Assembly (NCBI RefSeq): GCF_002234675.1
Contig: NC_019875.2
Coordinates: 27,897,818-27,961,817, forward strand
Direction: 5' to 3'
DNA from: Oryzias latipes
Taxonomy: Eukaryota; Chordata; Actinopteri; Beloniformes; Adrianichthyidae
DNA: 64,000 nucleotides
A program made the position numbers and the translations under genes. Positions 13,561-27,900 of this stretch are shown here, piece after piece. The notes beneath the pieces are model-generated. The model saw only the letters and a list, made by a program, of their open reading frames with translations, searched no databases and had not been told where the DNA came from. How positions within the stretch are numbered: the stretch's first letter is position 1; the number at the start of each line of letters is the position of its first letter.

Positions 13561-14492
13561 CACATACTAATATATGTAGGTTTAGTGAATCCACCAGAAA
13601 CATTCAACTTGGAAGGCAAAAAATGCATGTAGACTGAAGGTGGTTAGGCTAAGCTGTGTTTAGGAGGAATTCACTCAGCAAAAACATGCAGTTTATTTCT
13701 ATCTGTCTGTCTGTTGCACCGCTGCAACTCTGATTCTTTGAGCTGTGCACATCGCACAATGGTGAAACATTTTATTTCACTTGTGATTCGTCTTGCTAAA
13801 TAGTAGCAGAGGAAAAATGAGCAGTGTGTGAAACGACACGGCAAACAGCTTCGTCACATTCAGCCAGCTGCCAATCAGCTGATTTCTTCATCTCAGCTTT
13901 CTTCTCTTATCTGTGTTGATTGCTTAAATGATATTGCAGTAAAAGGAGATGTACAAAAATAAGTTTTGAGTTGTTTTCAAATAAATGTAATTATTTAATT
14001 AAAATGACCACAAAACTTGTGTATTGCTGTTGATACAAAATTTTTGGGAGTCCTTTGTAAGTTTACAGTCTTGATGAATTGTATCACAGCGGCTTTCAAT
14101 AAAGTCTGGTCATTTTGGACCTTCGGATTCATTTTAAAATATATTATATTATGAGTAAAAATGAAGGCATTCTGTCTGATGGATCCAGGCTTCTAATATT
14201 TACTCTATAATTTAATTAATTTAATTGCATAAAGTAAAAATAACTGTATATTCTAAAAATGCATCATGTTTTTTTAAAAACAGAATCGTTGTTTTTTTTT
14301 ATTTTATTTCATAGAAGTTCTACAATATTGATTCCAGTTTTTGTAATTACATAAATACGAACTCTTACCTTTCATATTTAAAACTTACATTGAAATTAAT
14401 AAAACATTGGTAAATAACAAATAATGTGGGGTTTTTTTTACCTTGGAAAAGGTAAAATATCCAAAAATGCTTGTGAGCAGATTTTTCATATG

Positions 14493-17750
<3,258 letters not shown>

Positions 17751-17756
17751 TCTTAG

Positions 17757-17860
17757 TTAGTTAAACCTTTATTTATCCAGGTAGGTCGATTGAGAACAAT
17801 TTCTCCTTTACAACAACTACCTGAGTTTGCAGCCACAATACAACAGAACAACAGTGTAAT
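17757..17860. repeat. Dispersed repeat fragment
   Basis: The sequence AAACCTTTATTTATCCAGG, then a GTCGATTGAGAACAA segment, resembles a widespread fish repeat that reads TTTATTTAACCAGGTAAGTC...ATTGAGA. Class unknown to me; only one copy is seen here. Confidence 0.35.
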
Positions 17861-17963
17861 ATAAATTACATACAAATAGGTCTTCTTGATTGATTTTCTG
17901 TCTTGCAAAAACATAATCTTATCAAGAAAGTTTTTTCAATTGCAAAAAGATCTTAGTTTAAAG

Positions 17964-18567
17964 GCCGTGTAACACAGCCACTACGAACATTTTGCACATT
18001 TTCTACTTATGGAATTTCGTTTTTGGCGATACATCTGCGATGTACGTAATTCATAAGTGTTTCTTGCGTTTGTCATTCGCTGATGTGCACAGATGTCGGT
18101 CTAGGATTTCGGCGACGGGTCTTGATGTGAATTCAGTTTTGAGTTGTTCAAAATTTTTGGTTGGGTGGAGATTTATGCTGTTTACGTACATTTTACGTAG
18201 TTTATACGCAATTATTCCTTAATTCTTACTTAAATGTGCAGGATTTTTGCAAGGTGCATACACAAATTTGTGGCTTTCTTTTATATCATGCATACGGCGC
18301 ACATACCACGTTAGAATGACGTAAAATCACTAATGAATTGCATATTAACAGCGCAATAAGCCCACACAGTAAATTTTTTCTACTTTAATTGACGTGGTTT
18401 TTGCGTGTTTTATTTGTGCGTCTTCCGTGGTTGTAATATGGTTCATTCGTGATACATCTGTTAAAAAAACCACGTAAAGACCACTACTTTTCTAACTTTT
18501 TTCACATATGACCAATTTTTATCCGTGCAACATTCACAAAATGTACTTAACAGTCGTGTGACATGAC
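17964..18567. mobile_element. Inverted-repeat DNA element, 604 bp, non-coding
   Basis: The left end GCCGTGTAACACAGCC..ACATTTTGC and the reverse complement of the right end GTCATGTCACACGACT..ACATTTTGT align over about 34 bp with roughly two thirds identity. AAAG flanks both sides (17960-17963 and 18568-18571), a possible target duplication. The interior is non-coding and rich in ACGTA/TACGT. This looks like a non-autonomous DNA transposon; the superfamily is unassigned. Confidence 0.45.
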
Positions 18568-18609
18568 AAAGAAAACACAACTAGTATCCTTCCCTCAAAA
18601 AAAAGCTAA

Positions 18610-18935
18610 ATTTGGTAAGACCATTTTTGTTATCCCACTGGCAGATTTTTGTTTCAAATTTTAAGAAAATTTCAGCTTATTTCCATGGGGCCTGCTTTTG
18701 CAGGATAGGTGGTTCAGATTGCCCCACATCATTTGCCTGCAGATTGCCCTGCACATCTCTTTCCCTGTTTATTTATCAGAACACTCTTACTTTTGTATAT
18801 ATTCTTTCAAATGTGTGTCTGTCTAACTTGTCATTACTGTCTGTACATACTTGTGCCAAACTCCATGCTACTGTGACAAGGAAATTTCCCATTCGTGGGA
18901 TTAATAAACAAATCTAATCTAATCTAATCAGTTGT
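18610..18935 (+). mobile_element. Probable retroelement 3' end with (AATCT)n tail
   Basis: It ends GACAAGGAAATTTCCCATTC, GTGGGATTAATAAACAAATC and then repeated TAATC units. The TGACAAGGAAATTTCCC...AATAAA...simple-repeat ending is typical of fish non-LTR elements. Its left part shares the GGTAAGACCAT/GGCAGATTTTTG motif with 10274-10312. Confidence 0.5.
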
Positions 18936-19288
18936 TCTCTGCTCCACAACTTCTGCAGAAGACATCCAGGAAGTGAGGCTGTACAGATTATTTATTTTAG
19001 GACAGTTGATTCAAGGCCTTGTTGATCTGTTCTGCATAACGTCGGTCTGTAATGAGGAGTTCTTGAGTTTTTATTTTACAAACAGTTCTGTAAGCACAAC
19101 CTAATCATGACGAGAGATTCTTTCATCTTCAGCAGCTGGAAGACAAAAAAAAAAAAGAAAAAGAAATATGATCAGAAAGATCAAATGAAAGAGGATCTGC
19201 TTGATTGATCACATCAGAAACAACTGAATTTTACTTTCTTCGGTACTCAAAAATAAAAGCACAGATGACATTTTTTTAAAACACTTCT

Positions 19289-20251
19289 TTTATTGCTTTA
19301 TTTTCATGTTACAGAAGTTGTTAACTGATAGAAATCTATAACAGGGGCAAGCAATGCCGGTGTGAAGTCTGTGTAAGAAAATACCAAAACAATGATGATA
19401 AAAAAAGAAAAACCTACAGTGTTACAACACTGTTCCAGAAAAAATGTTTATCTCTGCAAATATATACTTTCACTCACTAATATTTACACACCATAAAATA
19501 AATAATCATAAAAAAAACATTAAATTTTAGAAATTTATAAAAACGCTACAACTAGTTTGTACAAAACTTTGGATTTAAAAGATAGAAACACATTGTCCAC
19601 ACAAGCAGTCACTCACATGTAAAGTGTATAGTAGCATAAAAGATCTGGTACTGATGAGTATTTTTTTAGTCTTGTGGCTGTTTATTAATATTTTCAGTCA
19701 TGATGTACAGCTATGGGTATATTACTGCAACAAACTGTAAACAGATAAAAATGAAAACATTATGCATCCCTCCACAGGGGAGAGGCCATTGATATGCACG
19801 TTATGCCAAAATGTCGCAGTTTTCAGTTTCTCCAAATAAATAAATATCATCTTCCATTTATTCCTAAATTTAAGGTAAAACTCGAATGTGAATTTCTCAA
19901 GAGGAAAACAAAACAAAGCTGGAACGAACTTAACACAAAAAAGAACCCAAAACAATACTTTTTATTACAAGAATGACTGAAAACTCATTTCACCCACTGT
20001 CTTGTCATAGTGTGTGTGTTTTTTTTAAATTTAATAATAAAGCTTTCTTTGGACATTTTCTGCCCAACAATGCTGTGTTTTGTTCCTCTGAGTCATCAGG
20101 TTGTCACAATGTTTTCTATTACAAACCACATGAAGATTTCAAACCCTTATTTTGCTCAATTTGGTTAAATGAAAATAATTAGTCAAACTTCACATTTTTA
20201 TCAAACTACATTAAGATACTTCTTTCACAGAAAGAATTGAGGCATGCAGAG

Positions 20252-20317
<66 letters not shown>

Positions 20318-21484
20318 GCACAAAAAGACAAGTACAGAGCCTAAAAAGACATCATTTTAGCAGCATTATCAGAAGGGGAGAGTTTCACTGATGCTGCACA
20401 GATTTGTTTTGAGAGTAAAATGATCGAATTGAAAGTTACTGACACAACGTTTTGTAATCTGTGTTATAAAGAGAGCTTTTCTTACACAGTTTTACATGCA
20501 GTTTAATGGGGGTACATCTCTATGTCATTAGTTATTAAAATACAATTAAACAAACAAAAAACATAGCAATTCATTTTTAAATAACATTTTTCAACACGCT
20601 ATTGCTAATACTGCTCAAAACATGGAAGACGTGCTTCACATTAGTCAGCAGGACTTGAGTGCTGACCCCCGACGCGCAGCTCCAGCTCTCTGACCGCGAC
20701 ACAGTCGGATATTTTTCCTGTTTTTGGAAGTCTCCATGATGCTCAAAGTGTCGATGCTCTCTGGTGTTGGGGACTGTGCAGACGGTGTGTTGTTCCTCTC
20801 TCAGTATTGCTGTTTTTTTTTGTTTTCTGCAGCAGACATGGCTCATGTCAACTCTTAAATAAAGTTAGTCATTTAAAGCAGATTTTAACCTGTTAGCTTA
20901 AGAATGTGAGAACATGTAAACGCGTCATAGCAAACATTCCCTCAAATGCATGTGCATTCTTACACAAACATCAGTTACACTATGAACTGAACTCTATGAA
21001 AACACATGCACAACGTTCATGTTAGTTTCAAGATAGGTGGAAACCGGTGTTCAGGAGGGTGCATGCTGTTCCTAAATCTTTCTGCGGCAAGTTTACCAGG
21101 AGAAGAATTTTTTTTTTAAAACCAAAATCTTGCCTTTCTTGTTTCTTCACAGACTTGAAAAGATCAGCAGTGCTTTTCTATTCTCAACAGATCTACGTAC
21201 TAATTGAGGAAATTAAAGAATCACCAATATGGTGTTGGTTAACTAGCTAGCAGTTCTTCTTTCCTTTGTCAACACATGAACTTTATTTCATATGTTCGTC
21301 AAAGTTCGTAGAATGACGTTTTCGGACACTCAGAATGTTTATCTGTGGATTCCTGCAAAACTGGCTCTTTGAAGCATCGCAGCGCAGACAGAGCAGTGTG
21401 TCCACAGCTCCATGCCGATTGTTATCGGCATGTGTTCTTCTGTCCACTGAAGTCTTTTGGCGAGAGGAGGACCTTTCTACATCT
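19289..21484 (-). other. wnt3a: Likely wnt3a 3' untranslated region
   Basis: From the wnt3a stop codon leftwards there is no coding signal. Tandem AATAAA hexamers on the minus strand at 19297-19302 and 19289-19294 form the most convincing polyadenylation site, giving a 3' UTR of about 2.2 kb. Other hexamers (19681-19686 and near 21272) could give shorter forms. The end is inferred. Confidence 0.35.
20256..20309 (+). repeat. (TA)27 microsatellite
   Basis: A perfect TA dinucleotide run, inside the probable wnt3a 3' UTR. Confidence 0.95.
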
Positions 21485-21964
21485 CTACTTGCAGGTGTGG
21501 ACATCATAGATTCTTACACACTCCTGACAGCTGACATAGCAGCACCAGTGGAAAATGCAGTGACACTTCTCCTTCCTCTTCTCAGTCCGAGTGTTGTGGC
21601 CTCTGCCGCAGCACAGCAGGTCACACCCGTCTATGCCGTGGGACGTCAGGTTGCAGATGCGATCCCGAGTGCCGAAGGAGCCGGTCTCTGGGTTGGGTTC
21701 ACAGAAATTAGGAGAGCTTTCATAGTAAACCAGGTCACGCTCCGTGGGTGGTTTGAAGTTGTTGTACTTGGGTCTCAAGGTCTCCACCCATCCCCGGGAC
21801 TCCCGGTGTTTTTCCACCACCATCTCAGAGGCGCTATCGTACTTGTCTTTCATGTAGTCACCGATGACTCTGAAGTCGGGCTGCGACCACCAGCACGTCT
21901 TCACTTCGCAGCTGCCGGAGAGCCCGTGGCACTTACACCTCAGAAACATGTTGCTGTTGAGGGA
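21485..21964 (-). CDS. wnt3a: wnt3a coding exon 4 and stop
   Basis: 480 nt after acceptor TTCCAG, starting [17 protein letters not shown] and ending VHTCK-TAG. It carries the acylated serine, the cysteine-rich C-terminal domain and the second N-glycosylation site. It is separated from exon 3 by only 86 bp. Confidence 0.97.
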   Translation of the reverse strand, partial: SLNSNMFLRCKCHGLSGSCEVKTCWWSQPDFRVIGDYMKDKYDSASEMVVEKHRESRGWVETLRPKYNNFKPPTERDLVYYESSPNFCEPNPETGSFGTRDRICNLTSHGIDGCDLLCCGRGHNTRTEKRKEKCHCIFHWCCYVSCQECVRIYDVHTCK

Positions 21965-24900
21965 CTGGAAAATTGAAAAAGAAAACTGTCACTGAAACAG
22001 CTAGAAGTACAACAAACAACCCAACAGACAAACACGTTGACAAAACTGACAGTTCTTCCCGCCTCGTTGTTGTGGCGGTTCATCGCTGAGCGGGCGTCTG
22101 GGCGGTTCTCCCTCGCGTCTGCAAACTCCCGCGACACCATGCTCCCGAAATCCACGTCCTCGCTGCAGCCGCCCCACTTCCAACCTTCGCCAGGGGGTCC
22201 CTTGTGTCGCGTGTCACATCCACATATGGTGGCCGAACCGTCTGCACAGGCGCGGGTCACAGCGAAGGCCACTCCCGCCGAGGCGATGGCATGAACGAAA
22301 GCTGACTCTCGTGTGGCTGGAAAGAAAAAATGCAGAGAGAAAAGTGTGGACGCCTTTAAAGTCCCCCTTCGATGAAAATCATGTCTCTGGAGTTTTTGAC
22401 ATGTGCGTGTGAGAACAAATATAATAAAAGATCATTTCATTTTTGCATTTTTCAGTATTTCTCCTTTAAAATTGCTGTCAATCAAACTGTCGCAAAAACA
22501 GTTGCCTTATGAAAATAAGAAGAACATAAGGTTCAGGAGGCCGAAGCAGGCTGGATCCCCATCCCGCAGCGGGTCTCTGTCTGGCCGACAGCTCGCCTCC
22601 CGGGAGCCAGCATAGTGATCGCCATAGCTCCAGCTCCATGGGCCATGCAACAGACTGTCCAGGGTGTACCCGCTTTTGCGCAACAGTGGCCAGGACGGGT
22701 ACTGTTGGTGCAATTTGATGGCTTGCTTTAGACCTTTACCCCGCACCCGCCGCTCAAATCGCACCCTCAGATTAGGTCTGTACCATCGACTTAACATTAA
22801 AAAATGCACTCTGCCGCGACACATTATTGAGAATAGAGACCGTCAGTAGGTGTCATTTCCTGTGTCAAGCTCTTTACTCATGCAAGACGCATCTTGCAAA
22901 AAGGGGCATAAAGGGCGGAGCTGCTCAGCTCAGCACCAATGACCACGCCCATGATATACATAAATTATGGCTTTTCAAGTCATTAAGGTTGTGGGATTTT
23001 GGTTAAAAACTTCATAATCATAATTAAATCGCCACTGGGAACGTTTTTATATATATTTTTTAAATTGTCAGAGGGGTACTTTAAATGATTACATTTATAC
23101 CTAAGCGTTGCAAAGCCACAACACCCATAAAGGATATAATCCTTGTGCTATCCTGGGCACTTTAACATTGGGAGTTGGGTCATCTAGACCCACTAGACAG
23201 TGCGCTGAACCTTTTTTTCTTCAATGATTTGTGATCTTTAATGGTGTCCATGGATTACATGAAATCTTTCCACCTTTATCCACCTTTGTCATGGTAGGGA
23301 GAACACGTCAATGTAAGGGTGGGGTCATCTAAGATAGCACAAGGGTTAAAAAATGTAATTAAAAATAGTTATTTCTAACATAGGGAGAACATCATTCCTG
23401 TGTTCAGGGTGTATCTACTGTGTGCCAGTGTGTGGGTTCTTTCAGCTCAGCCATCAATCTTGCTGTCTCTAAATAAGGCCATCAAGGCCTCTGCTTGACA
23501 TAGCAAACTGATGAGTCAGAGGGATCAGGATCTTCCACAGAAATGAGAGGAAGAGGCAGACCTGACAGGCCTGTAATTAAAAGACTCAATTAAGCTTTGA
23601 AAGGTTGGGAAACAGCCTCACACTGAGTGAACAGAGCACAAAATGACCAGAGTGACCAGATATGAAATGGAGATCATTTGTATTAGAAGCAGCTGTCTAT
23701 TGTAGTTTACTTCAACCTAAGGGCTTAATGAGTTTAGTGAGTTTGTTAACAAACCCAGATATGTGATTATAGGTTAAAGATTTCATGCCTTCTGCTGTGT
23801 TAACAACCAAAAAGATATGAAAAAGAGGGAAAAACAAAGACATGGGGTGTATAAAGCTAATGGCAGCCCCAGCTCCTCCCTTACAGCAGGTTGAAACCAG
23901 TCGAGGACTAAAGAGCATTAGAGACAATGATGCAAGAGAAAAGGTCTGCTGGCATCCTCCACCAAGCATTTCATTCCACGACTGCATGCGGACAAGTTCA
24001 ATTAGGCTCACAGAGCATCTCAATCTCTGCTTATTAAACATCACATTCTACAAATGCCTTGCTAATAAACTAAATTGAGAGATAAACAATACAAAAGTGA
24101 ATAGTAACAAGTTAGTATTTATTTCGGGCATTTATTAAAGAAAAGATCTAATAGGACATTTCTGTGCTTTATCAGTTAATAATGCTGCCAATCATATTTT
24201 TTAGTGAAATAACGTAAGGATGACATTAAATTTGAGTCAAAAAGGGAAATGAAGACACACAAAAACTTGCCATAAATCCAAAGTAAGGGGGTTTGTCTCC
24301 TATTTAAGGAACAGTAAGAAAATGATTTTGACTAAAATAATATTAAATAAGAGTTTGGATGATCAAAAACTGTCAAGTAGTTACAGCTTTACACCCAATT
24401 CGGTTTGAAAATCATTTTTTTCTGGTCATGGTTCTGTTTTGTTTTTTGATTTGTGTGTTACAAACCACAAAAACCTAAAATTCAGAAAAATCCTTTTCAA
24501 TTTGCTAATAAGAAAGTAACAATGAAGAAACAACTTCCATTTAGATCATACTAAGCCTAAAAAATTCTTACATTTAGTACAATCCATGCTAAAAACGCCC
24601 TGTGACAGGCTGATGACCAGGGCAGGGTGTACCCCGCCTTTGCCCAACAGTAGCCAATGTTAGGCTCTGACCTCAGAAGGGATGAACCAGGTTAGGAAAA
24701 TAGATGGATGAATGGATGGATGGACAGGCCAAATGCAAAACTATTCGACGTAAACATATGCAAAAGTGTGCAGTACAGTGGTCCTTAGCCATGTTGCGGT
24801 TCCCCATATGCAGTTCCCCTGCAATTCCCTCCAAATTCTCATGGTGGATTTTTTTTTCTGTGCAATTTTGTTTCCTCACTTATCTTTGAAGGTTTGAACA

Positions 24901-27900
24901 AGAGAGAAAAGTGTGAAAATGTGTGGAAAGTGCGTAGTGAGGGGTTTAAAACATCTGTAATCATACTTTGGTGGGTTGTTTTTAGAACGTAACCCTGTGG
25001 ATAAACAAGGGAACATTGTACAGATACAATTGTACAGATGAAACCAAGATTTGTGGCATTCCTAGTGTCCATGTGACACAGTGGCAGCCTTCAAGATGAT
25101 ACCATGACTCATCATCTACTCTCACAAGGTCCAAACACGTTTTCAGTGCAGCTTTTTGCAACTGATGCTACTTTTCTTGTCTTTTTAATAGACCCGAGTG
25201 TGAGCGTCTGGGACTAATTGCACCCGAAATGACATTTAACGCACATCTTTACATCCTCTATAGCTTTGTCTGTTTTACAATCAATTTAAAGACATGTTTT
25301 CTTGCACAATGCTTTTCCACCAAACTTTGCCAGAGCCTGGCAGGCCAAGTGGTCCCTGCAACCTGCTGGGGGGCTTGAATCCCCTATTGTGCTGTCACTG
25401 TCACGCTGTGTTAGTCCCACAATGGACCCAGATATTTTATATGAAATTTGCCCTGGCTAGTGATTAGTGGGGACCAAGTTAAGTCATAGCAACAGAGAAC
25501 TATGCATTGGCTGGACCCTGCTTGTCGACAGACAGGGAAATCTCTATTCAAATGGTTTAATAAAACAATCTAAAGGGCGTGTGAATGGGGAAAAGCACTT
25601 TTTCTCCTGCTTAATCTCATGGTTTCGACGATATTGTGCTCCGAGCGGTACTCAGCAGGGAGTGGGGCTAAGGTCCCCCCATCAACTCCATTTACCACAC
25701 CCCTTCTTTCTTTCTTGCACAGAGTTAATGATATACTGGTGTGCTGGTTTCCCTCCCCCAGGATGGACAGACATACGACTCGTGAAAAGGAAAGACCTCT
25801 TAGCTCATCCTAAATAGTTACACTTTCTCATCTTGGGGTCATAGATCGTAACCCATATCTCCTGACCCCTTTTCTGGTTTGTTTAAGTACAACTTGTTGA
25901 TTTAGCCCGGGCTTCCTGGCACATTAAAGAACTACAGGTTAAAAACAAAACAAAAATAATAGACTCATTTGCATTTTTTTCAACATTTCATAACAGGACT
26001 CTGGGATTAATTTGCTTCTAATCCAGTGATTTGAATCAGTCTAGGCTTGTCTCTACCTGCTCGAGTGGCAGTACATGAAACACAGGGTGTCTATTTTTTT
26101 TCTAGAGAACCTTCTACCATTGAATCTATAGCAGTCTTCGAGTATCCGCACAATAAGTAAATATCATCTGCTTGGATCAGCTTCATGGACACGAACACCT
26201 GCATGGCTTTTCATTATCTTTCTTCACAGGCAGATTCCAGCGGTGCATGTTTTGACACTTTGGTTAATGTAAATTAATGAGCGCTGACGCAGACGTAGCC
26301 TAGAGACAGGGCTAGTGATCTGGGGTGTGGTGGGGACTGAAACCAGAGAGAAGTTCAGGCCATTGAGTGAAGGAAAACATAAACACATACAGTATATGTT
26401 TACTGTGTTAACATCATAGAAAGAAACTAAAAGTGGATCTCTTACAGTCTCTGAAAGATCATTTGTGATCAGATTGAGGTCAAGAGTTCGTTTAGATGAT
26501 AAAAGTGGCTTTCCAGAAGAGATAATGTTGATAAAAATGTACTATCAATATTTAGCGGTCATTAAGGGTAAAGAGATTATGAAGGACACTAAACAGGCCC
26601 GGGGGGCCATAACAGCCAAAGGTATTTTGGGAGGAAGTCTGCATTCCTGAGGAAAACATCTGCTTTCTCCACATAGAGTACGGTGGCCCTGAAGAGCAAA
26701 TCACATCAACAAATCACTCAATGCTAAAACGTATTAAAGACCCACTTCAATGAAAATCATTGTTGGTGGGCTTTTTATGTGTTTTTGCTGCATTTTTCCG
26801 ATGATGGAGGACAAATGTAAAGAAAATTACGCTCAAAATCAAATTTCTGACTATTTCTTAATTCAAATAGTTGGGAGCAGATGAAAAATGCAGATTGAAA
26901 AAGATCATTTTTGTGACTTAAAAAATTAACTGGTCGGGTCACAGGCTCCCTGCTCCACTCCATTCTGATGCATCCACTTGCAGACGAGACGGTCATCCAT
27001 GAACGTCTTGGTTTTCCTTGTCCAATTTGACATCTGGCTCCAAACTGGATAGCTCTGATGTCGCAGCGGTTATGTTAGGTTGGGGGTATGTGGGGCCGTA
27101 AACTAGCAAGAGAACATGTCAACAAAAGGGTGGATGGGAAGGGGGGCGGGGCTGCCTCTCGCAAATGGTCCCGCCCACAACTCAGAGGCAATTTTCTAAT
27201 AAACCTCCGCCACGCTGCAGAAACTGTCCTAGAAAATTATAGTTTTTGGGTTTTTTTGTGGCAAAAAACGACATAATCATAACTAAAAGACCACTGGGAA
27301 CGCTTTAAAAATAGCTCAAAATATGATTGGAGTGGATCTATAGTAGGGAGCTTTTACCAAATAAACTGAAAACTGAAGATCAGAGTGGGTCTCTAAAGAA
27401 ATCTCTTCTGTCGGAAGGTGTTGCCATGCCAAATAACTTCTGGTTGAACAGGTGAACAAAAGTCATCATCCAATCAGAGATGTCCCCAAATACCTACGGT
27501 ACCTTCTTATTGTGTTTAGATTTTTTTTCAAATTTAATTTTGACTTCTGGAAATTACTTTTTTTTTTTTTAAATGCTTCCTTTTTTACTTTTGTTTCATT
27601 TTCTTTTGAATTTTATCGTGGTTTCTGGAATGTTGTTTTGATTTCTAAATTTGCTTTGCATTTTTAATTGTCTTTGTACTTTTTATTATGAATTTGCGTT
27701 GAGGTATTTGTCCCCATGGTTTGCACTTCAGGGCCACCATAGCTTAAGCTGAGATTTAAAACTCAGTACATCCATAACTCAATCCTTTTGAAAAGGAAAA
27801 ATTTTTGGATAAGGCAGTTAGTGCCAGTAATGGAGCGACTTATGATATTAGGATGCAAATAGAAAAAAAAAGGAATTAACCTTTTATTTTCCCCCTAACC

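Noticed and set aside
21335-21976. 213-codon plus-strand open frame
   Set aside because: It is the antisense shadow of wnt3a exon 4; the minus strand has the conserved Wnt protein and splice sites.
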